Positions 17,035-25,395 of a stretch of DNA of 64,000 nt are shown here, piece by piece. A model generated the notes under the pieces. The model made no database searches and was not told where the DNA came from. It saw only the letters and a program-made list of their open reading frames with translations. This DNA is from Aureimonas fodinaquatilis (lineage in GTDB: Bacteria > Pseudomonadota > Alphaproteobacteria > Rhizobiales > Rhizobiaceae): positions 372,001-436,000 of the forward strand of contig NZ_VTWH01000002.1 in NCBI RefSeq assembly GCF_008369445.1, read 5' to 3'. Both the position numbers and the translations under genes were made by a program. Each line of letters opens with the position of its first letter. Position 1 is the stretch's first letter.

Positions 17035-18876
17035 ATGCGGTTGGACAATTCAATGTTGCGGGCAATGGCGCTTGCCGGTTGCTCTCTATTTGTTCTGGCC
17101 GGGCCGCTGCATGCGCAAGAGCAATCTGCCCATGCCATTGCAATGCATGGGAAACCGGCTCTGGACGCCGGATTCAAAGCGTTTCCTTTCGTCAATCCGC
17201 AGGCGCCGAAGGGCGGCAAAATGGTCTATGGCGTGGTTGGGGATTTCGACAATCTCAACCCGGTCACCGTGCGTGGAGCTCTGACAACTGCACGTGGCAT
17301 TTTTAATGATACGGAGTTCGGAAATTTCGTATTTGAGCCATTAATGCAACGCTCGCCCGATGAACCCTTCACTCTTTACGGTTTGATTGCCGAATCAGTT
17401 TTGACCGATGACGAGCGCAGTTTTGTCGAATTCACGCTGAACCCCGAAGCCCGGTTTTCCGACGGCAAGCCGGTGCGTGTGGAAGATGTGCTTTTTACCA
17501 CCCGTATGATGCAGCAGCAGGGTGTTGTCAGGCCGCATTACACCAACTGGCTTTCCCGTGTTGAAAAAATTGAAAAGACCGGCGAGCGCAAAGTTCGTTT
17601 CACTTTCAACGAGAAAGCCGACCGGGAATTGCCGTTGCTGCTGGCCGGCCTGCCAGTGTTGCCCGAGCACGGCTTCGACCCGGAAACATTTGGCAACACC
17701 ACGCTTGAGCCTCTGGTCGGGTCCGGCCCCTACGTGATTTCGACCGTGCGGCCGGGACAGCTTATCACCTATCGCAAAAACCCGGATTACTGGGGCAAGG
17801 ACCTGCCCATCAAGCAGGGTCTGGACAATTATGATGAAATCACCGTCGAATATTTCCGTGATGTGAATTCGCAGTTTGAAGCCTTCAAGAAGGGCATTTT
17901 CTACATCTATCCGGACGCCAATCCACGCCACTGGGCAACAGCTTACAACTTTCCTGCCGTGGCCAATGGCGCTGTGAAGCGTGATGAGTTTCAAACCGGG
18001 CGCCCTGCCGTATTGAATGCCTTCTTCTTCAACACCAGACGGGAAATTTTTGCCGATCGGCAGGTGCGTGCGGCGCTGGCAATGCTGTTTGATTTTGAAT
18101 GGGCCAATGCGAATCTGTTTCACGGCGCCTATCAGCGCACCTCTGGCTATTTTGACAACACGCATCTTTCCAGTCTGGGCCAGCCCGCCAGTGCGCTGGA
18201 AAAGAAGCTTTTGGGCGATCAGGCCGCTGACATTCCGGCAGATGTCATGCAGGGCGCATGGCGCCAGCCGGTGACCGATGGTTCCGGCGCCGACCGCAAA
18301 GTGCTTCGCGAGGCTTTAAGCCTGTTGCAGGCAAGTGGCTTCACGCTGAAAGGTTCGCAACTTGTAGATGCGTCCGGAAGACCGCTGACCTTTGAAATCC
18401 TTGTGCAGACCATTGACCAGCAGCGCATAGCGCTAGGCTATCAGCGCACCCTCGCCCGCATTGGCGTTAATGTCAGCGTGCGGCAGGCAGATGATGCTCA
18501 GTACCAGTTGCGCAAGCAGAGTTTTGACTATGACATGCTGGTTTCAGCCTTCAATGGCACGCTGTCACCCGGCGCGGAACAGGTTGGCCGCTGGGGCAGC
18601 GTGGCGCGAGATGCACCGGGCTCCTTCAACTATTCCGGCGTGGCGGAACCGGCGGTGGATGCCGCCATTGACGCCATGGTGCAGGCCACCAGCATCGAGG
18701 ATTATGTTGCGGCCGTGCGCGCTTATGACCGCTTGCTGATTTCGGGGTCTTATGTGGTTCCGCTTTTCTACCTGCGGGACCAGTGGCTGGCGCGCTGGGA
18801 CTTTATCCAGCACCCGGAAACCATTCCATTGACGGGCTACTATCTGCCCGCCTTCTGGCGAGCAGCCAGCAACTGA
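17035..18876 (+). CDS. Extracellular solute-binding protein, family 5 (YejA-like)
   Basis: The 613-residue periplasmic binding protein of an ABC oligopeptide/nickel-type transporter has a signal peptide ending LHAQ near residue 28, then HGKPALDAGFKAFPFVNPQA and PKGGKMVYGVVGDFDNLNP, typical of YejA-like proteins that bind microcin-type or oligopeptide ligands. LVGSGPYVIS near residue 225 and ITYRKNPDYWGKDLPI after it are family 5 signatures. AAGGAG lies ten bases before the ATG. No permease or ATPase genes are adjacent, so its partner proteins must be elsewhere. It is followed by the convergent mfd. Confidence 0.88.
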   Translation: MRLDNSMLRAMALAGCSLFVLAGPLHAQEQSAHAIAMHGKPALDAGFKAFPFVNPQAPKGGKMVYGVVGDFDNLNPVTVRGALTTARGIFNDTEFGNFVFEPLMQRSPDEPFTLYGLIAESVLTDDERSFVEFTLNPEARFSDGKPVRVEDVLFTTRMMQQQGVVRPHYTNWLSRVEKIEKTGERKVRFTFNEKADRELPLLLAGLPVLPEHGFDPETFGNTTLEPLVGSGPYVISTVRPGQLITYRKNPDYWGKDLPIKQGLDNYDEITVEYFRDVNSQFEAFKKGIFYIYPDANPRHWATAYNFPAVANGAVKRDEFQTGRPAVLNAFFFNTRREIFADRQVRAALAMLFDFEWANANLFHGAYQRTSGYFDNTHLSSLGQPASALEKKLLGDQAADIPADVMQGAWRQPVTDGSGADRKVLREALSLLQASGFTLKGSQLVDASGRPLTFEILVQTIDQQRIALGYQRTLARIGVNVSVRQADDAQYQLRKQSFDYDMLVSAFNGTLSPGAEQVGRWGSVARDAPGSFNYSGVAEPAVDAAIDAMVQATSIEDYVAAVRAYDRLLISGSYVVPLFYLRDQWLARWDFIQHPETIPLTGYYLPAFWRAASN

Positions 18877-18898
18877 GACTTTGTTTGGGCGAGAACGC

Positions 18899-21800
18899 CT
18901 ATGCGGCGTGCTTCTGCGCGTCTTCGGCAAAGCGGCTCAATTGTGTAGCTACCACCGCTGCGCCGTTAAGCCGTTGTTCCGGTTGCTGCCAATCCCGCAT
19001 TAGAACGATTGAGTGGTCGGGCCGGATTTTGGCCGCCGCACCCTGTTCTGCAATATAGCGAACCAGTGCCACGGGGTTGGCAAAGGTTTTGTCGCGGAAC
19101 TGTACAACCAGCCCTTTCGGCCCGGCATCCAGCTTCTCGATATTGGCCTTGCGGCACAGCGCCTTGATGAAAACAACCTTCAGCAAATGCTGAACCTCGT
19201 CGGGCAATGGGCCAAAGCGGTCGATCAATTCCGCACCAAAGGCGTCAATTTCCCGCGCATCATTCAAATCCGCCAGACGGCGATACAGGCTCATGCGCAA
19301 TTGCAGATCCGGCACATAGCCTTCCGGTATCATGACCGCAGTGCCAAGCGTGATTTGCGGCGACCAGTTGCCATCGGTTTCAGGCTCCACGCCTTTCATT
19401 TCAGCAACGGCCTCTTCCAGCATCTGCTGGTAAAGCTCAAAGCCCACTTCTTTTACGTGGCCACTCTGCTCTTCACCCAGAATATTGCCCGCCCCGCGCT
19501 GGTCCAGGTCGTGGCTGGCAAGCTGAAAGCCTGCACCCAGCGTGTCCAGAGATTGCAGCACTTTCAGCCTTCTGTCCGCTCCGGCAGTCGGTGTCTTGTT
19601 GGCGGGAATGGTCATCAGCGCATAAGCACGCTGCTTGGACCGCCCCACGCGGCCCCGCAATTGATAAAGCTGCGCCAGGCCGAACATGTCGGCTCGGTGA
19701 ATCACCATGGTGTTGGCACTCGGAATATCCAGGCCAGACTCAACAATGGTAGTGGATAGAAGCACATCATACTGGCCCTCGTAAAAGGCATTCATGATGT
19801 CATCCAGCTCGCCGGCAGCCATCTGGCCATGGGCAATTGCCACTTTGAGTTCCGGCACCTGCTCGTCCAGAAACTCCTTGATGCCGGCAAGATCGGCCAG
19901 GCGCGGCGCGACGTAGAAACTCTGCCCGCCGCGGTAGCGCTCCCGCAACAGCGTTTCCCGCACAGCCAGCGGATCAAATGGTGTAATGAATGTGCGCACC
20001 GCCATCCGGTCCACCGGTGGCGTGGTGATAAGCGAAAGCTCGCGCACGCCGGTCAGTGCCAATTGCAAAGTGCGCGGAATCGGTGTGGCTGAAAGAGTCA
20101 GCACGTGGACGTCGGATTTCAGTTCCTTCATCCGCTCCTTATGTTTCACGCCAAAATGCTGTTCTTCATCAATGATCAGCAGTCCGAGGTTTTTAAACTC
20201 CACCGATTTGCCAAGCAGTGCGTGCGTCCCGACCACGATATCCACCGTACCGGCAGTAACGCCCTTCTTTGCCTCGGACAGCTCTTTGCCGGATACGAGT
20301 CGGGATGCTTGTGCAATGTTCAGCGGCAAACCGCGAAAACGCTCGGAGAAAGTTTTGTAGTGCTGGCGAGCCAACAGCGTGGTGGGCACCACAACGGCGA
20401 CCTGCACGCCATTCATTGCAGCAATGAACGCCGCGCGAAGGGCAACTTCCGTTTTGCCAAAACCCACATCACCGCAAACCAGCCGGTCCATGGGCTTGCC
20501 TGCCGCAAGGTCATCGGCAATGGCCTCGATAGCGTTAAGCTGGTCTTCCGTTTCCTCGTAGGGAAAACGTGCCTGAAATTCGCCCCAGAGGCCTTCAGGC
20601 GGCAGCAGCTTGGGCGCACCGCGAGTTTCGCGTGCAGCAGCAATGCGGATCAGCTCGCCAGCCATATCCAGAAGGCGCTTTTTCAGTTTTGCCTTGCGCG
20701 CCTGCCACGCACCGCCGCCGAGCTTGTCTAATGTGGTTTCTGAACCCTCACCGCCAAAGCGCGATAATAGCTCAATATTTTCAACTGGCAGAAACAGTCG
20801 ATCATCACCGGCGTAATGCAATTCCACGCAGTCATGAGGCGCGCCCGCTGCATCAATGGTGCGCAGGCCGACAAAGCGACCAATTCCGTGATCAACGTGA
20901 ACAACAATGTCACCCTGGGACAGGCCGGACACTTCTGAAATAAAGTCGGCACCCCGCTTGCGGCGTTTACCCCGGCGCACGAGCCGGTCGCCCAGAATGT
21001 CCTGCTCACCCACAACCGCGATACGGTCGGTTTCAAAGCCGTGCTCAACGCCCAGAACAGCGGCTGCAACCGTATTGCGTCCGGCCTCCAGGGCCTGTTT
21101 CAGGCTTTCCACCGGCTTGATATTGCCAAGACCATGCTCTTCCACAACCTGGGTCAGGCGGTCACGTGAGCCTTCCGACCAGGCGGCCAGAATGACCTGC
21201 TTGCCGCCAGCCCGCAGATTGGCGATGTGCTCCACCGCCGCATTGAACACATTGACATCGCCCGCCTGACGCTCTCCGGCAAAATTTCTGCCGTGGGTGA
21301 CATCAAGGTTCACCACATCTGTTCCTGCATCGCTTTGCGCATAGGCGGAAATGCGCACTGGCTCCGCCCCTGCAACGCGCAGCGCCACCTCATCGACCGT
21401 CAGATACAACTCGTCCGGCGCAACCGGATTGTAAGGCACGCCACCGGCGCTCTGCCCGGCAATGCCGCGTCGCCGGGCCTCGTAATAATCCATGATCAGC
21501 GTGCGCCGCTCGCCCACCGCTTCAATCAGCAAATGGTCAAGAACCAGCGGAAAGCCTTCCACATAGTCAAAAAGCGTATCAACTTTTTCATGAAACAGCG
21601 GCAGCCAGTGCTCCATACCCGCAAAGCGCTTACCCTCGGAGATGGAGGCATACAGGCCATCATCCCGTGCCGCGGCACCGAAGCGTTTGATGTAATTGCT
21701 GCGAAACCGCGATATTGCCTCGTCGCGCAGCATCACCTCTGACACGGGCGCAAGCTCAAACACTTTGCGATGGCCGCTTGTGCGCTGGCTGGCGGGATCG

Positions 21801-22405
21801 AAAGTGCGGATGGTTTCCAGCGTGTCGCCGAAAAAATCCAGCCGCAAAGGCTCCTCATCGCCCGGGGCAAACAAATCCAGAATGCCACCGCGGACCGCAA
21901 ATTCGCCCTTTTCGCGAACGGTAGCCACCCGGTCAAAACCGCCGCGCTGCAGAGCATCGACAATATGGTTCATGGAAATGCGGCCGCTGGCCTTTGCGTG
22001 AATGGTTTCCTTGGCCAGAACATCCAGCGCGGGCATTCTTTGCAAAAGCGCATTGGCCGTGGTGAGAATAAGTGCCCGGTGCGGCGACTGGCGCAGATTG
22101 GCAATGGCACCCATGGCCGCCAGACGTATAGCCGCGATCTGGCTGGAAGGACCAACCCGATCATATGGCAAGCAATCCCAAGCCGGCAGTGTCAGCACCG
22201 GAAGTTCTGGCGCAACAAACTGCATGGCATCTTCAATTTCAGCCATGTGACCGCCATCGCGCATGACAAACACCACAGGCTTGTCACCACCGCGATGCCG
22301 GGCAATCTCTGCCAGCAGAAACGGAATGTAGGAATCGGGCACATTGCCGATGGAAAAACCGCCAGGCTTGCCGAGGCGTTTTTTCAGATCCGGGGGATTG
22401 CTCAT
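18899..22405 (-). CDS. mfd: Transcription-repair coupling factor
   Basis: Mfd releases RNA polymerase stalled at DNA lesions and recruits UvrA. The 1168-residue protein has the family layout: an N-terminal UvrB-like part, the RNA-polymerase interaction region (SQGDIVVHVDHGIGRFVGL near residue 495), a RecG-like translocase with Walker A GDVGFGKTEVA near residue 645 and DEEQ in the Walker B position, helicase motif VI (QLRGRVGRSKQRAYAL) and a TRCF C-terminal domain. The start overlaps the stop of sdhE by four bases, so sdhE and mfd form one unit. Confidence 0.97.
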   Translation of the reverse strand: MSNPPDLKKRLGKPGGFSIGNVPDSYIPFLLAEIARHRGGDKPVVFVMRDGGHMAEIEDAMQFVAPELPVLTLPAWDCLPYDRVGPSSQIAAIRLAAMGAIANLRQSPHRALILTTANALLQRMPALDVLAKETIHAKASGRISMNHIVDALQRGGFDRVATVREKGEFAVRGGILDLFAPGDEEPLRLDFFGDTLETIRTFDPASQRTSGHRKVFELAPVSEVMLRDEAISRFRSNYIKRFGAAARDDGLYASISEGKRFAGMEHWLPLFHEKVDTLFDYVEGFPLVLDHLLIEAVGERRTLIMDYYEARRRGIAGQSAGGVPYNPVAPDELYLTVDEVALRVAGAEPVRISAYAQSDAGTDVVNLDVTHGRNFAGERQAGDVNVFNAAVEHIANLRAGGKQVILAAWSEGSRDRLTQVVEEHGLGNIKPVESLKQALEAGRNTVAAAVLGVEHGFETDRIAVVGEQDILGDRLVRRGKRRKRGADFISEVSGLSQGDIVVHVDHGIGRFVGLRTIDAAGAPHDCVELHYAGDDRLFLPVENIELLSRFGGEGSETTLDKLGGGAWQARKAKLKKRLLDMAGELIRIAAARETRGAPKLLPPEGLWGEFQARFPYEETEDQLNAIEAIADDLAAGKPMDRLVCGDVGFGKTEVALRAAFIAAMNGVQVAVVVPTTLLARQHYKTFSERFRGLPLNIAQASRLVSGKELSEAKKGVTAGTVDIVVGTHALLGKSVEFKNLGLLIIDEEQHFGVKHKERMKELKSDVHVLTLSATPIPRTLQLALTGVRELSLITTPPVDRMAVRTFITPFDPLAVRETLLRERYRGGQSFYVAPRLADLAGIKEFLDEQVPELKVAIAHGQMAAGELDDIMNAFYEGQYDVLLSTTIVESGLDIPSANTMVIHRADMFGLAQLYQLRGRVGRSKQRAYALMTIPANKTPTAGADRRLKVLQSLDTLGAGFQLASHDLDQRGAGNILGEEQSGHVKEVGFELYQQMLEEAVAEMKGVEPETDGNWSPQITLGTAVMIPEGYVPDLQLRMSLYRRLADLNDAREIDAFGAELIDRFGPLPDEVQHLLKVVFIKALCRKANIEKLDAGPKGLVVQFRDKTFANPVALVRYIAEQGAAAKIRPDHSIVLMRDWQQPEQRLNGAAVVATQLSRFAEDAQKHAA

Positions 22406-22698
22406 GACAGTTTTTCCTCCGGCAGAGTGTAAAAGTCCCGAATCCTTGCAAAAATGTCCGTGTCATATTCTTCGGGCGTTTCTTCGGTGCCCGTGAGCCA
22501 GGAAAACAACTGCCGATCTGGCGCATCGATCAGATGCTCGTAGATCGTCAGCTCATCATCCGTCAGCTTGTCAATTTCCGCGTCGGCAAAGCGGCCAAGC
22601 ACAAGGTCCATTTCCCGCGTTCCGCGATGCCAGGAGCGAAAGAGCACCTTGCGACGGCGCGAATCCAGATCAATTGACGATCGGTTGGAACCTGACAT
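22402..22698 (-). CDS. sdhE: Succinate dehydrogenase assembly factor 2 / FAD assembly factor SdhE
   Basis: The 98-residue protein belongs to the SdhE/Sdh5 family that promotes covalent flavinylation of succinate dehydrogenase. The motif RSWHRGTREMDLVLGRFAD near residue 20 contains the conserved RGxxE, and LIDAPDRQLFSWLTG near 55 is typical. The ATG at 22698 has AAGGAA upstream; the frame is open further but lacks support. It overlaps mfd (ATGA), a pairing seen in many Rhizobiales. Confidence 0.92.
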   Translation of the reverse strand: MSGSNRSSIDLDSRRRKVLFRSWHRGTREMDLVLGRFADAEIDKLTDDELTIYEHLIDAPDRQLFSWLTGTEETPEEYDTDIFARIRDFYTLPEEKLS

Positions 22699-22859
22699 CA
22701 GGGCATTCCTTCCTGCATGGCACAACGCAAAAACCGTGGAACAGGAGTTTTCCGTTCCACGTCCGGCTTCTATTTCAGTTTCAGACGTTTCATATAGGCG
22801 CATGAAACCCGGCTGTCAGCCTTTGCTTGCGGCCACATGACAGGTTATTGCATCATTTC

Positions 22860-24962
22860 ATGCGCCCATCTGTTCTGGACACCCTGTTTGCATCAATAAC
22901 CAGCCTGCCCGGCGTTGGCCCCAAGGTGGCGGCCACGATTTCCGGCCTTGTCTGCCCGCCCGGCGTGGAAGAAGCGCGCGTGCGCGACCTGTTGTTTCAC
23001 CTGCCTTCCAGCACGATTGACCGGCGCAAGCGCGTGACCATTGCCGATGCGCCGGAAGGTGAGATTGTCACCCTGCAGGTGCACATAGACCGCGCGCAAT
23101 TTCCGCCCAAGGGCACCAGCCAGCCGGCCAGAATTTACGCCTATGACGCGTCCGGCGACATTGCGCTGACCTATTTTCGACCGCAGCAGAGCTGGCTGGA
23201 AAAGCAGTTGCCACCGGGGGAGGAAATGCTGGTTTCCGGCAAGGTGGAGCATTTCAACGGCCGCGCGCAAATGGTGCATCCGGACTTTGTTGCACCGGTG
23301 GCAGAAGCCGAGCACCTGCCATTGGTGGAGCCGGTCTATCCGATGACGGCTGGCCTGTCGGCCAAGACCTTGCGCAAGGCCATCACTGAAGCCTTGTCGC
23401 GGCTTCCACAATTTGAAGAGTGGATTGAGCCTTCCATAACGAAGCGCCAGGGTTTTCCGGACTTTTCCGAAGCGCTTTTGCAATTGCACAATCCGGAAAC
23501 GCCATTGGATGCAGATCCTGCCTGCCCTGCTTTTCGCCGCCTGGCCTATGATGAATTTCTGGCCAGTCAGGTTACATTGGCACTCTACCGCCAGCAGGCA
23601 AAAAAGCTGAAAGGTCGGGTTCTGGGTGGCAATGGCGAACTGCGCGCCAGAATGTTGGCCAGCTTGCCGTTTCAACTGACCGATGCGCAGCAGCACGTGC
23701 TGCGCGAAATTCTGGCCGATATGGCACTGCCGGAGCGGATGATCCGGCTGTTGCAGGGCGATGTCGGTGCAGGCAAAACTGTGGTTGCCCTGATGGCCAT
23801 GGCGGCGGCGGCGGAGTCCGGCGCGCAATCTGCTCTGCTGGTGCCTACCGAAATTCTTGCAAGGCAGCATTTTGCCAGCCTTGAACCGCTGTGCCTGGCA
23901 GTTGGCTTAAGCATTACCCTTTTGACCGGGCGCGACACAGGTCAGGAGCGGGCGGCTAAGCTTAAAGCCATTGCCAGCGGTCAAACACAGATCATCGTTG
24001 GCACGCACGCGCTGTTTCAAGAAAGCGTGGACTACCACAATCTTGGCCTTGCGGTGGTGGATGAGCAGCACCGGTTTGGCGTGCACCAAAGGCTGGAGCT
24101 GACCCGCAAGGGGCAAGCGCCGGATTTGCTGGTGATGACGGCAACGCCGATTCCGCGCACATTGGTGCTGACTGCCTTTGGCGACATGGATGTTTCGCGC
24201 CTAGGCGGCAAACCCGCAGGCCGCCAGCCAATCACCACGGTTGCGGTTCCAATGGACCGCATTGGCGAAATTGTGGACCGGGCTGGACGCGCCATTGCAG
24301 AGGGCGAAAAGCTCTACTGGGTCTGCCCGCTGGTGGAGGAGTCGGAAAAATCTGATCTGACTGCGGCTCAGGAACGCTATGAAACACTGAAGCAGTTTTT
24401 TGGCGACCAGGTCGGGCTTGTGCATGGCCAGATGGCGGCGGAAGAAAAAGACGCTGCCATGGCGGCGTTCAAGAGCGGGCAAACCCGCATCATCGTTGCC
24501 ACTACGGTGGTCGAGGTGGGTGTTGATGTTCCCGACGCATCCATCATCGTTATTGAACATGCTGAGCGTTTCGGACTTTCGCAGTTGCATCAGTTGCGCG
24601 GGCGCGTTGGCCGGGGCAGCAAGCAATCCTCTTGCGTGCTTCTGTACAAAACGCCGCTGACCGCCAATGCCCGGGCGCGCTTGGCAATCATGCGCGAAAC
24701 AGAAGATGGCTTCCGGCTGGCGGAGGAAGATCTGCGCCTGCGCGGAGAAGGCGATTTGCTCGGAACAAGGCAATCTGGCGTGCAGAGCTTTAGGATCGCG
24801 AGACTGGATGTGCATGCGGACTTAATGGAGGCTGCACGCGACGACGCAAGGTTGTTGCTGACGCGGGATGCTGAGCTTCAGTCCGAACGTGGCCAGGCCG
24901 TGCGCACGCTGCTGTACCTATTTGGAAAAGACGATGCCATCCGCTTGATCCGCGCAGGCTGA
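22860..24962 (+). CDS. recG: ATP-dependent DNA helicase RecG
   Basis: RecG remodels stalled replication forks and Holliday junctions. The 700-residue protein has an N-terminal wedge/OB domain (residues 1-170), Walker A GDVGAGKTVVALM near residue 300, the DEQHRFGV box near 400, TATPIPRTL after it, and motif VI QLRGRVGRGSKQS near 580. The ATG at 22860 gives the normal family length; a frame 33 bases longer is open but no good ribosome-binding site favours either. It is divergent from sdhE-mfd. Confidence 0.95.
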   Translation: MRPSVLDTLFASITSLPGVGPKVAATISGLVCPPGVEEARVRDLLFHLPSSTIDRRKRVTIADAPEGEIVTLQVHIDRAQFPPKGTSQPARIYAYDASGDIALTYFRPQQSWLEKQLPPGEEMLVSGKVEHFNGRAQMVHPDFVAPVAEAEHLPLVEPVYPMTAGLSAKTLRKAITEALSRLPQFEEWIEPSITKRQGFPDFSEALLQLHNPETPLDADPACPAFRRLAYDEFLASQVTLALYRQQAKKLKGRVLGGNGELRARMLASLPFQLTDAQQHVLREILADMALPERMIRLLQGDVGAGKTVVALMAMAAAAESGAQSALLVPTEILARQHFASLEPLCLAVGLSITLLTGRDTGQERAAKLKAIASGQTQIIVGTHALFQESVDYHNLGLAVVDEQHRFGVHQRLELTRKGQAPDLLVMTATPIPRTLVLTAFGDMDVSRLGGKPAGRQPITTVAVPMDRIGEIVDRAGRAIAEGEKLYWVCPLVEESEKSDLTAAQERYETLKQFFGDQVGLVHGQMAAEEKDAAMAAFKSGQTRIIVATTVVEVGVDVPDASIIVIEHAERFGLSQLHQLRGRVGRGSKQSSCVLLYKTPLTANARARLAIMRETEDGFRLAEEDLRLRGEGDLLGTRQSGVQSFRIARLDVHADLMEAARDDARLLLTRDAELQSERGQAVRTLLYLFGKDDAIRLIRAG

Positions 24963-24994
24963 GCTTCGGAGATCTGGCCAACTATCCGGTTGGT

Positions 24995-25324
24995 TCAGAT
25001 CAGATCGTCAATTGTAACTGACAGTGCTGCAGCCAGCTTTTTTACCGTCTCAATCGATCCTGATTTTCTTCCAGCCTCAATATCGGCAATCTGAACCCTG
25101 TTGACTCCGGAAAGCTCGGACAATCCAGCTTGGGTAAGGCCGCGAAAATCGCGATAAATCCGGAGCGGATGCTCTCCATCGATCATGAGCTTTACAAGCT
25201 CGGCCGGGATAGATTCACCGCCATCAGCCATTGCCACGTCATAGGCGATGATGTGCGACAGTTCATCCGCCGCAGCTCTCAGCCTTTCATACTCAACTTT
25301 TTCTATCGTGACCCTCTCGGTCAT
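24995..25324 (-). CDS. XRE family helix-turn-helix protein, orphan antitoxin-like
   Basis: The 109-residue protein has an N-terminal helical part (TIEKVEYERLRAAADELSHI) and a C-terminal HTH at about residues 57-108 (RGLTQAGLSELSGVNRVQIA, then DIEAGRKSGSIETVKKLA). This layout is typical of antitoxins paired with ParE/RelE-type toxins, but only about 70 bp separate it from glmS and no toxin gene is present there or downstream. The ATG at 25324 is preferred over a TTG at 25330 because AGGCGG precedes it by seven bases. The ribosome-binding site lies in a copy of a 10-bp direct repeat flanking an inverted repeat at 25342-25378. It may be a solitary regulator or the survivor of a lost pair. Confidence 0.85.
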   Translation of the reverse strand: MTERVTIEKVEYERLRAAADELSHIIAYDVAMADGGESIPAELVKLMIDGEHPLRIYRDFRGLTQAGLSELSGVNRVQIADIEAGRKSGSIETVKKLAAALSVTIDDLI

Positions 25325-25327
25325 GGT

Positions 25328-25395
25328 CAAACCGCCTGATGCATGCCGCTTGATCCACTTAACGGATCAACGGGCATGACAAGAGCAAACCGCCT
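25328..25395. promoter_or_regulatory. Inverted repeat flanked by 10-bp direct repeats between glmS and the XRE gene
   Basis: Arms of 15 bp (25342-25356 and 25364-25378, two central mismatches) with a 7-base loop are bracketed by copies of CAAACCGCCT at 25328-25337 and 25386-25395. The left copy overlaps the ribosome-binding site of the XRE gene and the right copy the glmS stop. It could be a glmS transcript-end hairpin, an XRE autoregulatory operator, or a scar with target-site duplication. Confidence 0.6.

Noticed and set aside
25325-25393. Toxin gene paired with the XRE gene
   Set aside because: The space between glmS and the XRE gene is too short for a toxin, and recG lies directly on the other side.
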